From NCBI RefSeq assembly GCF_002280675.1, contig NZ_NCEN01000005.1:85977-149976 (forward strand): DNA of 64,000 nt, given 5' to 3'. Shown here piece after piece: positions 28,136 through 39,717 of this stretch. The first letter of the stretch is position 1. Each line of letters begins with the position of its first letter. This stretch comes from Novosphingobium sp. 32-60-15 (GTDB lineage Bacteria; Pseudomonadota; Alphaproteobacteria; Sphingomonadales; Sphingomonadaceae). The notes below the pieces were generated by a model. The model was not told where the DNA came from. It saw only the letters and a list, made by a program, of their open reading frames with translations, and ran no database searches. Both the position numbers and the translations under genes were made by a program.

Positions 28136-29125
28136 CTACTTAAGCGCGGCGATCCAGCAGTTGAGCAGCGCGTTGGCGAGGCCTTTGTCGATGGCCTCTG
28201 CGGCTTCTTCAACGCCTTCGTGCCAGTCTTGTGCTTCGCCTGCGATGATGAGTGCCGCAGCGGCATTGAACAGGACGGCGTTGCGGTATGGGCTTGTTTC
28301 ACCCAGAAGGAGTGCGCGCAAGGCGGCAGCGTTGTGTCGAGCGTCTCCGCCGCGAATGGTGTCGACCGGAGCCGTGGGCAAGCCAGCATCGTCGGGAGTG
28401 ACGCGGCGAAGCGCAAGTTCGCCATCTTTTACTTCGGCGAGTTCATTTCCACCGGCGAGGCTGAGTTCATCGAGGCCTTCATCGCCAGAAATGACAAAGC
28501 TGTGCGTTGTGCCAAGGCGCAACAGGGCTTCGGCGTAAATCGGGACGTAGGAAGGCCTTGCAACGCCGACGAGCTGGCGGCGAACACCAGCTGGGTTGGC
28601 CAAGGGACCCATCAGGTTGAAGATCGTGCGTCGGCCCAGCGCCTTGCGGATAGGCATAATGCGCCCCATCGACGGGTGATGCCGCCCTGCAAAGAGGAAG
28701 CAAATGCCAAGATCGGCCAGCGTTTCTTCGGCCGTTTCCGCAGCGCGATCAAGGTTGAGGCCAAGCGCTTCCAAGGTGTCCGCCGCGCCCGCTTTGCTGC
28801 TGGCTGCGCGGTTGCCGTGTTTGGCGACGGGAACGCCGCAAGCCGCAACGACAAGGCTGACGGCGGTGGAGACGTTGAGCGTGTGGTGGCCATCGCCGCC
28901 GGTGCCGCAAACGTCGATGGCATTGGCTGGCGCGATGATCGGGATCATGCGAGCGCGCATGGCTCGGGCGGCTCCAGCGATCTCGCTGGCGGTTTCGCCC
29001 CGGTCCGAGAGGCCCACAAGGAACTGCGCGATGTCTTCGTCGGGGACTTTGCCGTCAAGAATTGCAGCAAAGGCGTGTTCGGCTTCGGCTTCTTCGAGCG
29101 GATAAAGGGGATCGGGCAAATTCAT
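28136..29125 (-). CDS. trpD: Anthranilate phosphoribosyltransferase
   Basis: Encodes 329 residues. The PRPP-binding signature [19 protein letters not shown] and the [21 protein letters not shown] region define TrpD, which joins anthranilate to phosphoribosyl pyrophosphate. The length is normal. Its start codon overlaps the end of trpG, so it is translationally coupled to it. Confidence 0.95.
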   Translation of the reverse strand: MNLPDPLYPLEEAEAEHAFAAILDGKVPDEDIAQFLVGLSDRGETASEIAGAARAMRARMIPIIAPANAIDVCGTGGDGHHTLNVSTAVSLVVAACGVPVAKHGNRAASSKAGAADTLEALGLNLDRAAETAEETLADLGICFLFAGRHHPSMGRIMPIRKALGRRTIFNLMGPLANPAGVRRQLVGVARPSYVPIYAEALLRLGTTHSFVISGDEGLDELSLAGGNELAEVKDGELALRRVTPDDAGLPTAPVDTIRGGDARHNAAALRALLLGETSPYRNAVLFNAAAALIIAGEAQDWHEGVEEAAEAIDKGLANALLNCWIAALK

Positions 29126-29709
29126 GCGGGCAACGGATTGGTGGGGATGCCGCAGATTTTCAGAAAGTTGCCGATCATTGCATGGCCGTGTTCTGTGGCA
29201 ATGGATTCCGGGTGAAACTGGACGCCGTGGATCGGCAGTGATGTGTGGCGGAAGCCCATGACGTGCGTATCATCAGACTGCGCGTTAACCACCAGGCATT
29301 CAGGAATGTCTGTGACAATCAGCGAGTGGTATCGGGTGGCAATAAACGGGCTGGGCAAGCCCTGGAACACACCGGTGCCATCGTGCGTGACAGGGCTGGT
29401 CTTGCCGTGCATCAGCCCGCCGCGCACGACTTTGCCGCCGAAATACTGACCGATGGATTGGTGGCCGAGGCATACGCCGAGCAACGGCAGGTTTGCGTCG
29501 GCTGCGGCTCCGACAAGATCGAGGCTGATGCCCGCTTCGTTGGGGGTGCAAGGGCCGGGCGAAAGCAGGAAGCCTTGTGCGCCGGTGGCAATGGCCTGTG
29601 CAACGGTAAGCGCGTCGTTGCGCACGACTTCCACCTCTGCGCCCATTTCCATAAGGTAATGGACGAGGTTCCAGGTGAAGCTATCGTAATTGTCGATGAC
29701 GAGGATCAT
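29122..29709 (-). CDS. trpG: Anthranilate synthase component II (glutamine amidotransferase)
   Basis: Encodes 195 residues of a class I glutamine amidotransferase that supplies ammonia to TrpE. The nucleophilic Cys is in [12 protein letters not shown], the catalytic His-Glu in [14 protein letters not shown]. The N-terminus [18 protein letters not shown] is typical of TrpG/PabA. Start ATG 29709 overlaps the trpE stop (ATGA). The gene may also serve folate synthesis as PabA; no second copy is visible here. Confidence 0.95.
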   Translation of the reverse strand: MILVIDNYDSFTWNLVHYLMEMGAEVEVVRNDALTVAQAIATGAQGFLLSPGPCTPNEAGISLDLVGAAADANLPLLGVCLGHQSIGQYFGGKVVRGGLMHGKTSPVTHDGTGVFQGLPSPFIATRYHSLIVTDIPECLVVNAQSDDTHVMGFRHTSLPIHGVQFHPESIATEHGHAMIGNFLKICGIPTNPLPA

Positions 29710-31250
29710 TGGCCAAACTTCGGTTCTGAGGCGACGCGGACGGCTTCGCGGGCGGCGGCGAATAGCGCGCCGGATTTGGCCTCGCATTCGCGCTGTTCGT
29801 ATTCGGGGTTGCTGTCGGCCACGATGCCTGCACCTGCCTGCACGTGAAGCACCCCGTCTTTCAGGATGCCGGTACGCAAGACGATGCAGCTATCGACAGA
29901 GCCATCGGGGGCGAAGTATCCGACACCGCCAGCATAAGCGCCGCGCGTTTCAGGTTCGAGCTCGGCGATGATTTCACAGGCACGGACTTTTGGTGCGCCA
30001 CTGACAGTGCCTGCAGGGAAACCGGCGAACAGTGCATCGACGTTATCGGCGCGGTTTGTGTCAAGCTGGCCTATGACGTTCGATACAATGTGCATGACGT
30101 GGCTGTAGCGTTCCACCGTGTAGCTTTCGGTCACTTTGACCGTGCCAGCCTGGGCGACACGACCCACATCGTTGCGGCCGAGATCGAGCAGCATCAGGTG
30201 CTCGGCGCGCTCCTTGGGATCGTCAAGCAGGCTGCTTTCGTTGGCGCGGTCTTCCTCTGGCGTTTTGCCGCGTGGGCGGGTTCCGGCGATTGGGCGAATG
30301 GTCACTTCGCCATCACGAATTCGCACCAGTATCTCAGGCGAAGATCCGGTGAGCGCGAAGCCCGGCATGTCGAGGAAATAGAGGAACGGCGAAGGGTTGA
30401 TCCGACGCAAACTGCGGTAAAGCGCGATGGGCGGCAACGGAAAGGGCGCGGTGAAGCGTTGGGCGATGACGACCTGAAAGATGTCACCTGCTTCGATGTA
30501 GTCCTTGGCGCGCGTGACCATGCTGGCGTATTGCGCGGCCGGCATGACCGGCTGCGGGGTTACGTCCACGCTTTCGGTCAGGCGCTGTTCTTCAGGAACT
30601 GCGTTGGCCAGCTTGCGGATGGCGCTGTCGATCCGGTCGGTCGCGGCTTCTAGGAGGTGCGCTGGTGCACCGCCTTCGGCCCAGACCGGAGCAATGGCGA
30701 AGAGTTCATCTGACAAGCGATCAAACACCAACACCACGGTGGGGCGGGTGAACAGCATGTCGGGCAGGACCAGATCGCTTTGCGGCGCGCGCGGCAGCTT
30801 TTCGACAAGGCCGATGGTTTCATAGCCGAAATAGCCGACGAGACAGGCCAGCGCAGGCGGCAAGGCATCGGGAACATCGATGCGGCAAGCGGCGACGAGC
30901 GCGCGCAGTTCAGTCAGCGCGTCTTCTGGTAATGGCGCGAAGGCAGCCTTATCGTACCGCCAGATACGGTTGATTTCAGCCGCTTCGCCAGTGGCGCGGA
31001 ACACAAGATCGGGATCGAGGCCGAGAAGGCTGTAACGCCCACGAACTTCACCGCCCTGCACCGATTCCAGCAGGAAATCGCCGCGGCCTGATTCCATCAG
31101 TTTCAGTGCTGCGCCTACCGGGGTTTCAGTGTCCACAATCAACTTGCGCCAGACCAGCGCCGGTTTTCCAGCGGTAAGCTGGACGAGCGCGGGGCCGTGG
31201 TTTTCGGGCAGCGCGGTGGCGGTAAAGTCTGCGAGCATGGACACCGGCAT
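29706..31250 (-). CDS. trpE: Anthranilate synthase component I
   Basis: Encodes 514 residues of the chorismate-binding enzyme family. The C-terminal domain has the characteristic sequences [49 protein letters not shown], and [18 protein letters not shown]. The start (ATG 31250) overlaps the stop of the PpiD-like gene by one base (TAATG); an in-frame ATG at 31238 is an alternative. trpE-trpG-trpD-trpC form one transcription unit. No leader peptide for attenuation is visible ahead of trpE. Confidence 0.95.
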   Translation of the reverse strand: MPVSMLADFTATALPENHGPALVQLTAGKPALVWRKLIVDTETPVGAALKLMESGRGDFLLESVQGGEVRGRYSLLGLDPDLVFRATGEAAEINRIWRYDKAAFAPLPEDALTELRALVAACRIDVPDALPPALACLVGYFGYETIGLVEKLPRAPQSDLVLPDMLFTRPTVVLVFDRLSDELFAIAPVWAEGGAPAHLLEAATDRIDSAIRKLANAVPEEQRLTESVDVTPQPVMPAAQYASMVTRAKDYIEAGDIFQVVIAQRFTAPFPLPPIALYRSLRRINPSPFLYFLDMPGFALTGSSPEILVRIRDGEVTIRPIAGTRPRGKTPEEDRANESSLLDDPKERAEHLMLLDLGRNDVGRVAQAGTVKVTESYTVERYSHVMHIVSNVIGQLDTNRADNVDALFAGFPAGTVSGAPKVRACEIIAELEPETRGAYAGGVGYFAPDGSVDSCIVLRTGILKDGVLHVQAGAGIVADSNPEYEQRECEAKSGALFAAAREAVRVASEPKFGQ

Positions 31251-33190
31251 TATTGCGCGTTGGCGCCGGTTAGCTGATTGCGCACAGCCTTGATTGCAGC
31301 TTCGTTGCGTTCAACGCCGACATCGTTGCGGATCGCAAGGTTGAGGCTTTTGGCATATTCGTTGCCCGTCACCGTGCGGAATTCCTGCGAAGCTTGCGCG
31401 AAAATCGGGTCGGCGCGCTTTACTGCGCCAGGTATGATATCCTTGAGCGAAATGACGAACCAGCCAGCCTTGTTTGGGCCTTCAAGGCGCTTGTTGGTGC
31501 CTTCAGCCATGGCGAATAGCAAGGCAAGGGCAGGTGGCACTTGGCCTTGCATTGCAGAAAGCTGCTGGCGGGCCATTTCAACGGGCTGCGGCGCGGGCAA
31601 AGCAACGCCTGCTTGCTTTACCGCTTCACCGATGGGCGTACCTTTGTTCAAGGCTGCAAGGATTTTATCCGCAGCAGCCTTGGCCTTGGCCGAGCCTTGA
31701 TCAAGCCCCCAATCACGGGCGACAACATCACGAATGCGGTCAAGCGGGGCGGGGCTGGATACCGTAAGCTGGCCAACATCATAAACCGCGAAAACTTCAC
31801 CGGCCTTGAGTTCGGCAAGCTGCGGTTCGCCTTCACGCTCCATCGCGAATGCTGCTTGAACAAGCGTGGTAATTTCGTTGGGCACGCGTTCGGTTGGTTT
31901 GCCGAACACACTCCCATCGGCCACAACCGGCTGCGTCGACGTGACGGAGAGGCCCAGATTCTTGGCAATATCGGCAAGGCCGGTACCGCCATCGACTTCT
32001 TGTTCCACTTGCGCGGCAAGATCGGACAGCGCGGCGCGACGCTTTTCAAGGGTCAGCATCGTGACAAGTTCGGGGCGGGCCTGATCAAGCGTTTTGCCGG
32101 CATTGCGATTGACCGCATCCACTTTGATCACATGCCAGCCGATGCTGGACTTTGCCGGGGCAGCCAACGTGCCAGCAGCCGCGGCAAACACGGCATCGGA
32201 TACCGGCTTGGCCGTTTGTCTGGTCAGGCCTTCGCGCGTTTGATTGGCCATCTGGCTGGCGGCGAGCCCCTTGGCCCGGGCCGCAGCATCAAGTGATCCG
32301 CCTTTGCCGACCTCTGCAATCAGCGCTTTGGCGGCAGCTTCTGTGGGAACGATGACTTGCGTGATCGTGCGCTCTTCGCTGGGAGCATAAAGCGCGGTGT
32401 TTTGTTTGTAACGGTTGGCGATCTCGGCCTCGGTAGGAGCAGCGAGGCTCTTGAGGCTGGATTCATTGATCAGCGTATAGCGGATCGTGCGCCGTTCAGG
32501 CTGCATGTAGCGCGCCTTGTTGGCGTTGTAGAACGCGCTGACGGCTTCGGCGCTGGGCGGGTTTGGCGGAATAAAGGCCAGCGATGGGACGGTAAGGACC
32601 ACGCCGCTGCGCTTTTCGGTAAGCAACGATGCATAGCGCACAACCGCTTCATCGGGCATTTGGGCACCAAACGCTGCGGGCAACAACAACTGCCGCGCCA
32701 TCAATCCTTGCGCAAGGTCGGAGCGCACCTCCTTATCGGTAAGGCCGCGCTGGGCGAGCAATTGTTCGTAAGCCATTTGGCTGAATTTGCCATCAGGCCC
32801 CTGGAACGCGCTGATCTTGACGATTTCGCTATCGACCAGACGATCACTGACGACGAGGCCATGCTTTTTGCCCCATTCGGCAAGCGCCAAGCGGTCAATC
32901 ATTTCGTTCAGAACGCCGTCCATACCGCCGCCATCGAGGAATTGCTTCATCGTCAGGCCTGGGGACTTTTTGCGTTCCTGTTCAAACGCGTTGGTCAGGG
33001 CTTTGGTGAGTTCAGCAGTCCCGATCCGGCTAGATCCGACGCTGGCAGCGCGATCCCCACCGGCGATGCCGCCAAAGCCGCTGCCCGTTATGTCGGCGCT
33101 GGCGAAAGCCAGCGCGATCAGGCCAAGGAACACCAACGCGACAGCAGCGCCGACGCGGGACTTAATAAAGGAGCGGAAAAAGCCGAGCAT
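31250..33190 (-). CDS. ppiD: PpiD-like periplasmic chaperone/peptidyl-prolyl isomerase
   Basis: Encodes 646 residues. One N-terminal membrane anchor (about residues 14-33) follows a short basic tail (RSFIKSRVG). A SurA-N/PpiD helical domain comes next and a parvulin-like rotamase core lies about residues 235-365 (EERTITQVIVPTEAAA, SSIGWHVIKVDAV). These proteins are anchored in the inner membrane and help outer-membrane proteins fold as they leave the Sec channel. It precedes trpE on the same strand and overlaps it by one base, an arrangement typical of alphaproteobacteria. Confidence 0.9.
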   Translation of the reverse strand: MLGFFRSFIKSRVGAAVALVFLGLIALAFASADITGSGFGGIAGGDRAASVGSSRIGTAELTKALTNAFEQERKKSPGLTMKQFLDGGGMDGVLNEMIDRLALAEWGKKHGLVVSDRLVDSEIVKISAFQGPDGKFSQMAYEQLLAQRGLTDKEVRSDLAQGLMARQLLLPAAFGAQMPDEAVVRYASLLTEKRSGVVLTVPSLAFIPPNPPSAEAVSAFYNANKARYMQPERRTIRYTLINESSLKSLAAPTEAEIANRYKQNTALYAPSEERTITQVIVPTEAAAKALIAEVGKGGSLDAAARAKGLAASQMANQTREGLTRQTAKPVSDAVFAAAAGTLAAPAKSSIGWHVIKVDAVNRNAGKTLDQARPELVTMLTLEKRRAALSDLAAQVEQEVDGGTGLADIAKNLGLSVTSTQPVVADGSVFGKPTERVPNEITTLVQAAFAMEREGEPQLAELKAGEVFAVYDVGQLTVSSPAPLDRIRDVVARDWGLDQGSAKAKAAADKILAALNKGTPIGEAVKQAGVALPAPQPVEMARQQLSAMQGQVPPALALLFAMAEGTNKRLEGPNKAGWFVISLKDIIPGAVKRADPIFAQASQEFRTVTGNEYAKSLNLAIRNDVGVERNEAAIKAVRNQLTGANAQ

Positions 33191-33465
33191 TTGCGGGTGT
33201 TCGTCTCATCATTCTGGGTGCGTTACCGGACCCGAAGGGAAATTTGCCGACGCTTTAGGGGGCATTGCCGTTTCTCGCAATGCCCGGTGTGATGCACAGG
33301 CGCTTGGTTGAATGCTGTGGCTGCGGTAACTAAATGTTTTTGCCGGTTATGCGATCACGTGTTTTGCAAAATAGGCGTAGGTTTGATAGCCGCCCGACGA
33401 CTCGAGGGTGCTATAGCCCTTAAAACTATGGCGTGATTTAGGTTTTTCAGGGGAATTGGCCGAAT

Positions 33466-34236
33466 ATGCCACATCGTCCTTATATCGTGGGCAATTGGAA
33501 GATGAACGGGAGCCGCGCCATGTTGGCCGAGGCGCGCGCGATTGATCGTGCCGCAGGCCGCTATCCCGATGTGCAAGTGGCACTGGCGCCGCCGTTCACG
33601 CTGATTGGCGCGCTGCGCGAAGCGGTGACGGCAATGGGCGTCGGCGGGCAGGATTGCCATGCCGAAGCAAAAGGCGCGCATACCGGCGACGTATCGGCAG
33701 CGATGCTGCTGGATACTGGCGCAGACTTTGTCATCGTTGGGCATAGCGAACGGCGCAAGGATCATGCTGAAAGCGATGCCCTTGTGCAGGCCAAGGCCAA
33801 TGCAGCTTTGGCAGCGGGGCTGGGCGTGATCGTTTGCGTCGGTGAAACACTGGACGAACGCGATGCGGGCAAGGCCGTGGCAGTTGTCGCAGGCCAGGTT
33901 GATGGCTCCATGCCGGTGGGTGACGGCACCGCTGATGCTGTAACACTGGGCAAAGTTGCCGTGGCTTACGAGCCTGTCTGGGCCATTGGCACAGGCCGCG
34001 TTGCAGCTGTGGCTGATGTCATCGAGATGCATGCGGCGATCCGAGAACGCTTGATCGCTTTGTATGGGGAAGCAGGCGAAAAGGTCCGCATTCTTTATGG
34101 TGGTTCGGTCAACGCAGGGAACGCAGCCGAATTGCTGGCGGCGCAGGGCGTTGGCGGGGCATTGGTTGGCGGTGCGAGCCTGACGGCAGACGCGTTCTTG
34201 CCGATCATCGCAGCCGCAGGCAACGGCGAGGGCTGA
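33466..34236 (+). CDS. tpiA: Triosephosphate isomerase
   Basis: Encodes 256 residues of the glycolytic TIM-barrel enzyme. Key residues: substrate-binding NWKMN near the start, catalytic His in VIVGHSERR, catalytic Glu in YEPVWAIGTGRVA, and phosphate-binding ILYGGSVNAGN. Start ATG 33466. It begins a same-strand run tpiA-secG-pyrG and is divergent from the PpiD-like gene across 275 bases with no gene. Confidence 0.96.
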   Translation: MPHRPYIVGNWKMNGSRAMLAEARAIDRAAGRYPDVQVALAPPFTLIGALREAVTAMGVGGQDCHAEAKGAHTGDVSAAMLLDTGADFVIVGHSERRKDHAESDALVQAKANAALAAGLGVIVCVGETLDERDAGKAVAVVAGQVDGSMPVGDGTADAVTLGKVAVAYEPVWAIGTGRVAAVADVIEMHAAIRERLIALYGEAGEKVRILYGGSVNAGNAAELLAAQGVGGALVGGASLTADAFLPIIAAAGNGEG

Positions 34237-34337
34237 CCTGCCAGCATTGCGCGCGTGGCGGGTTGCGCCAAAGCGATCTGCCGCCTACATGGCAGCCAAG
34301 TTGTTTCTGCGTTCGGACGCGCCAAAGGTTGAGATAC

Positions 34338-34742
34338 ATGTCGCTGTTTATTTTTCTGACCGTTGTCCAGGCCATCGTTGCCGCCCTGTTGGTTGTGACG
34401 ATCCTGATGCAGAAGTCCGAAGGCGGCGGCCTTGGCGTTGGCGGAAGCCCTGCCGGTTTCATGTCGGCACGTGGCGCAGCAGATTTCATGACGCGGGCGA
34501 CCACGGTTTTGGCAACGGCATTTGTGGTGTTGAGCATTGCGCTGGCAACGCTGGCAGTCGGCCAGACGTCAGGCCGCCAGATCGACACCTCGCTTGAGCG
34601 CGCTGCACCGTTGCAGAATGCGCCTGCAGTTGATCCACTTGCTCCGGCACAGGGTGGCGCGGCACCGGCCGCAGCGCCTGTGCAACAACCAGCAGCACCA
34701 GCGCCAGCGAACGATCCACTGAGCGGCGCTGCGGGGCAGTAA
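34338..34742 (+). CDS. secG: Preprotein translocase subunit SecG
   Basis: Encodes 134 residues. Two membrane helices (residues about 3-24 and 54-75) flank the conserved VTILMQKSEGGGLGVGGSP and the FMSARGAADFMTRATTVLA motif of SecG, a component of the inner-membrane SecYEG channel. A Pro/Ala-rich cytoplasmic tail of about 50 residues is longer than in enterobacteria but usual for alphaproteobacteria. ATG 34338 was preferred over the upstream frame, which overlaps the tpiA trailer. Confidence 0.93.
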   Translation: MSLFIFLTVVQAIVAALLVVTILMQKSEGGGLGVGGSPAGFMSARGAADFMTRATTVLATAFVVLSIALATLAVGQTSGRQIDTSLERAAPLQNAPAVDPLAPAQGGAAPAAAPVQQPAAPAPANDPLSGAAGQ

Positions 34743-34881
34743 AGTTTTTTGCAATGCGGTGATGCCGCCTCGCTTCCTTGGGGTAGCGGGGTGGTATTCG
34801 TGTTGTGTTCAATCCATGCTTGTGGATTGCCGTAAAGATTTCAGCGGCAACCGCTTGCGCAATTGCAACTTCAGACGCTAA

Positions 34882-36522
<1,641 letters not shown>

Positions 36523-36608
36523 AGACAACTAAAAGCACTAGTCAGCGCGCGATTTCCCTGATTATTTGAACGCCTATCGTAATGGGCGTGTAGCGGGGGC
36601 TTTCTGGC

Positions 36609-37298
36609 ATGGACGCGGCGAAACTGGCGGAAGCTTTAACGGCGCAAAGTCTGTTTGCAGATTGCGAACAGGCCGAACTTTCCGACATCATCGCGCGCGG
36701 CAATGTGCGGTCATATAAACCCGGCCAGGAATTGATGGCGCAAGGTGAACAGGGCCGGACGCTGTTCATCGTGATCAGGGGCCTTGCCCGCGTGAGCATG
36801 CTGGCTGCCAATGGACGCGAGATCATTCTCGATTATGCCGAAGCAGGCCATGTGCTGGGCGAGATCGCCTTCCTCGATGGCGGTGAGCGAACCGCATCGG
36901 TGATCGCCATCGATCCGGTTGAAGCGCTGGTGCTGACCAAAACGGCCTTTGCCGAAATCATCGATAAACACAAAGGACTATCGCTGCGCCTGCTGAAAGC
37001 CATGGCGCGGCGTTTGCGCCAGAACAACGCGGTAATCGAAGCAGACAGGGCCTATACTTCTGGCCCAAGGCTTGCGCGGTTCCTGCTGCGGTTGATGATG
37101 GGCGATAGCAGCGAAACAGGCAACCAGTTGAAAATCGCGTTGAGCCAAGGCGAACTGGGCAACTTTGCCGGCATGTCGCGCGAACAGATCAACCGCCAGC
37201 TTTCGGCATGGGTCGACAATGGCATTGTGGCATTGAAAGGCGGGCGTGTGACGATCCTTGACCGCGAGGCTTTGACCGACGTCGCCGAGGCTTGGTGA
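36609..37298 (+). CDS. Crp/Fnr-family transcriptional regulator
   Basis: Encodes 229 residues. A cyclic-nucleotide-binding-like beta barrel (residues about 10-125, with GHVLGEIAFLDGGERTASVIA) is followed by a dimer helix and a winged HTH (SQGELGNFAGMSREQINRQLSAW). The cysteine cluster that binds the FNR iron-sulfur centre is absent. The effector and targets are unknown. It lies on the same strand after pyrG (86 bases) and ends in a terminator shared with the converging Hsp20 gene. Confidence 0.9.
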   Translation: MDAAKLAEALTAQSLFADCEQAELSDIIARGNVRSYKPGQELMAQGEQGRTLFIVIRGLARVSMLAANGREIILDYAEAGHVLGEIAFLDGGERTASVIAIDPVEALVLTKTAFAEIIDKHKGLSLRLLKAMARRLRQNNAVIEADRAYTSGPRLARFLLRLMMGDSSETGNQLKIALSQGELGNFAGMSREQINRQLSAWVDNGIVALKGGRVTILDREALTDVAEAW

Positions 37299-37311
37299 AG
37301 GGTAAAACAAA

Positions 37312-37339
37312 AAGGGGCGAGCTTTTGTGCCCGCCCCTT
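37312..37339. terminator. Bidirectional hairpin terminator between Crp/Fnr and Hsp20 genes
   Basis: AAGGGGCG (37312-37319) and CGCCCCTT (37332-37339) form an 8-bp stem with a 12-base loop between two convergent genes. A-rich sequence precedes it on the + strand; the downstream T-run is short. Confidence 0.7.
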
Positions 37340-37360
37340 CACAATTACACCCGTTCAGGA

Positions 37361-37822
37361 TTACGCAGCGGCAGAATTGTCGCCTTCAATAACCTTTAGC
37401 GGGTTTTGCGCACCGATCAGCACTTTCTTGGGCTTCATCGCCTCGGGCACTTCGCGCACAAGGTCGATCGTCAGCAAGCCATCGGCAAGATCAGCGGCTT
37501 CGACGCGGACGTAATCGGCCAGTTCGAAGCGACGTTCAAATCCCCGGTTGGCGATGCCGACATGAAGATATTCGCGATCATGCGGTTCGGTACGGCTACC
37601 CTTCACCGTCAGCAGGTTTTGCTGGGCGGTAATATCAATATCTTCAGGCTTGAAGCCCGCTACGGCCAGCGTAATGCGATAAGCATCTTCGCCGCGCCGT
37701 TCGATATTGAAGGGTGGATAATTGTCACCGGCATTGGCGCGGGCCTGCCTTTCAAGCAAATCGAACAGGCGGTCAAAACCCACAGTGGTCCGGCGATAAG
37801 GGGTGAAATCAAGACGGTTCAT
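37361..37822 (-). CDS. Hsp20/alpha-crystallin small heat-shock protein
   Basis: Encodes 153 residues of the IbpA-type small heat-shock family, an ATP-independent holdase that keeps unfolding proteins soluble. The alpha-crystallin domain covers about residues 37-128 (YPPFNIERRGEDAYRITLAVAGFKP), and NRGFERRFELADYVRV is a family signature. Start ATG 37822. A CTTGAAA-like heat-shock promoter candidate lies about 140 bases upstream. Confidence 0.92.
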   Translation of the reverse strand: MNRLDFTPYRRTTVGFDRLFDLLERQARANAGDNYPPFNIERRGEDAYRITLAVAGFKPEDIDITAQQNLLTVKGSRTEPHDREYLHVGIANRGFERRFELADYVRVEAADLADGLLTIDLVREVPEAMKPKKVLIGAQNPLKVIEGDNSAAA

Positions 37823-37934
37823 GGCAATATCCTCAATCTTTGAGCAATCTGCACTTGCCGCAGTGCGCCCGGAAACCGGCGCTCACCTTGGCGGTTTATG
37901 GCCATGCCCGACTTGCGGCGCATGACACGAACCA

Positions 37935-37965
37935 CCATGTGTGTTAGCGAAAATCGCATTTCAAG
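37935..37965 (-). promoter_or_regulatory. Possible sigma-32 (RpoH) promoter for the Hsp20 gene
   Basis: On the reverse strand CTTGAAAT (37965-37958) matches the RpoH -35 element; a weak ACATGG (37940-37935) lies about 17 bases later. It is about 110 bases before the Hsp20 ATG and also overlaps the grxC upstream region. This is a weak, motif-only call. Confidence 0.3.
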
Positions 37966-37985
37966 ACCCCCAGTTTGAGGTTTCC

Positions 37986-38252
37986 ATGCCGAATACGCCG
38001 AAAATTGAAATCTATACCAAATGGGGCTGCCCCTATTGCTACCGCGCCAAGGCGTTGCTGGATGGCAAGGGCGTGACGTACGAGGAATTCGACGTGACCA
38101 TGGGTGGCCCGAAAAAGGCAGAGATGATGGAGCGTGCGCCTCACCATTCTACCGTCCCGTCGATCTTCATCGGTGGCGCGCATATCGGCGGCTCGGATGA
38201 TCTTTCCGTGCTTGAGGCCAAAGGTAAACTGGACGCGATGCTGGCGCTGTGA
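37986..38252 (+). CDS. grxC: Glutaredoxin 3
   Basis: Encodes 88 residues with the dithiol active site Cys15-Pro-Tyr-Cys18 (KWGCPYCYRAKALL) and the glutathione-binding TVPSIFIGGAHIGGSDDL. A cytoplasmic disulfide reductase using glutathione. ATG 37986 (GAGG upstream) is preferred over a GTG at 37941. Its stop overlaps the start of the next gene, forming a three-gene unit with the nitrilase-like and DUF1178 genes. Confidence 0.94.
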   Translation: MPNTPKIEIYTKWGCPYCYRAKALLDGKGVTYEEFDVTMGGPKKAEMMERAPHHSTVPSIFIGGAHIGGSDDLSVLEAKGKLDAMLAL

Positions 38253-39094
38253 ATGCCGGAGCATCGCATGGCGCGGTAAAAATCGCGTTGTTTCAGATGA
38301 CAAGCGGGATTGATCCGCGCGCTAATGCTTTGGCCATCACCCATGCGGCGAAGCAGGCAAAGGGCGAGGGCGCAGCGATGCTATTCACGCCAGAAATGTG
38401 CGGGCTGCTAGACCGGGATCGCAAACGCGCGACGCCGAACATTGTGGCCGAGGGTGACAGCCCGGTGCTGGCAGCGGCACAACAGGCGGCGCGCGAGAAT
38501 GCTATCTGGATCGATCTGGGCTCGCTGGCGGTGCTGCGAAAGGATGGCAAATGGGCCAATCGCGGCTTTGTGATTGACGCCGGGGGCGCAATTGCCGCGC
38601 GTTATGACAAGATACACATGTTCGATGTGGCTTTGGCATCGGGCGAGACTTGGCGGGAATCTGCCGCCTACACGCCGGGTGATCAGGTTGTGAGCGTTCA
38701 GACACCGCTTGGCCGCTTGGGGATGGCGATCTGCTACGATGTACGGTTTCCGGCGTTGTTTGAAGCACTGGGCCAAATGCGCTGCGATGCCATTCGCATA
38801 CCGGCGGCGTTTACCGTGCCGACCGGCAAAGCGCACTGGCATTTGCTGCAACGTGCCCGCGCGGTTGAGGCCAGCGCCTGGGTAATTGCCGCAGCGCAAA
38901 CCGGACGCCATGAGGACGGGCGCGAGACTTATGGCCATTCGCTGGTGATCGACCCTTGGGGCGATGTTGTGCTGGATATGGGCGATGCGGCGGGCTTGGG
39001 CTTTGCTATTGTAGACCCTGTCCGAACGGGCGAGGTGCGTTCACAGCTTCCCAGTCTTGCCAACAAGCGGGAAATCCCTAAGTCAGCGCTATGA
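38249..39094 (+). CDS. Carbon-nitrogen hydrolase (nitrilase superfamily)
   Basis: Encodes 281 residues. The catalytic triad is visible: Glu in LFTPEMCGLL, Lys in RYDKIHMFD, Cys in GMAICYDVRFPALF. The Nit1/Nit2-like pattern suggests an omega-amidase or a deaminated-glutathione amidase, fitting its coupling to glutaredoxin, but the substrate is unproven. Start is GTG 38249, overlapping the grxC stop (GTGA); the end overlaps the next gene (ATGA). Confidence 0.9.
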   Translation: MNAGASHGAVKIALFQMTSGIDPRANALAITHAAKQAKGEGAAMLFTPEMCGLLDRDRKRATPNIVAEGDSPVLAAAQQAARENAIWIDLGSLAVLRKDGKWANRGFVIDAGGAIAARYDKIHMFDVALASGETWRESAAYTPGDQVVSVQTPLGRLGMAICYDVRFPALFEALGQMRCDAIRIPAAFTVPTGKAHWHLLQRARAVEASAWVIAAAQTGRHEDGRETYGHSLVIDPWGDVVLDMGDAAGLGFAIVDPVRTGEVRSQLPSLANKREIPKSAL

Positions 39095-39579
39095 TTGTCT
39101 TTGATCTGCAATGCGGGCCTTTGGGGCACCGGTTTGAAGGATGGTTCGGCTCGTCAACGGACTATGAAGATCAGCAAGCCCGTGGCCTGATTTCGTGCCC
39201 GATGTGCGGTACGGGCGATGTGTCAAAAGCGGTTATGGCCCCTGCGGTTGGCCGTAAAGGCAACCAGATGGTCGTACCAACCGCAAAGCCCGATTTGTCC
39301 GATCACGTCCCGGCGCAACCGATCGCCAATACGCCACTACCGCCCGAAGCTGTCGCCATGCTCAAAGCTGTGGCAGCCATGCAAACCGAAGCGCTGAAAT
39401 CATCCAAATGGGTTGGCGAAAAGTTCACCGAAGATGCCCGCGCCATGCATTACGGTGAAAAGGAAGTAGCCCCCATCCACGGCCGCGCCACTTTCCAACA
39501 AGCACAAGAATTGGCCGAAGAGGGCATTCCCGTAGCCCCGGTGCTGGTCCCGGTCATCCCGCCCGAAGAAGCCAATTGA
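39091..39579 (+). CDS. DUF1178 family protein
   Basis: Encodes 162 residues of the DUF1178 family: FDLQCGPLGHRFEGWFGSS at the N-terminus, a CPMCGTG zinc-ribbon-like pair of Cys, and the C-terminal half with KSSKWVGEKFTEDARAMHYGE. Role unknown; it is commonly linked with grxC and the nitrilase gene in alphaproteobacteria. It is the last core gene before the tRNA and the ICE. Confidence 0.9.
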   Translation: MIVFDLQCGPLGHRFEGWFGSSTDYEDQQARGLISCPMCGTGDVSKAVMAPAVGRKGNQMVVPTAKPDLSDHVPAQPIANTPLPPEAVAMLKAVAAMQTEALKSSKWVGEKFTEDARAMHYGEKEVAPIHGRATFQQAQELAEEGIPVAPVLVPVIPPEEAN

Positions 39580-39640
39580 AGCACGCATAACGCCAAAAGC
39601 GCGTTGCCAGCACAAGCCGCCCTGCCTAAAGAGAGCGCGG

Positions 39641-39717
39641 GCGCCCGTAGCTCAGCAGGATAGAGCACCAGATTCCTAATCTGGGGGCCATGGGTTCGAA
39701 TCCCGTCGGGCGCGCCA
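39641..39717 (+). tRNA. tRNA-Arg (anticodon CCT)
   Basis: A 77-base cloverleaf: acceptor stem GCGCCCG/CGGGCGC, D arm with TAGCTCAGCAGGATAGAGC, anticodon stem-loop CCAGATTCCTAATCTGG with anticodon CCT reading AGG, variable loop, and a T arm with GGTTCGAATCC. The CCA end is encoded (39715-39717). It is intact although an ICE is inserted at its 3' end, as usual for tRNA-site integration. Confidence 0.96.

Noticed and set aside
29706..31350. Tryptophan attenuator/leader peptide ahead of trpE
   Set aside because: trpE overlaps the PpiD-like gene by one base, leaving no room for a leader; no Trp-rich peptide is seen.
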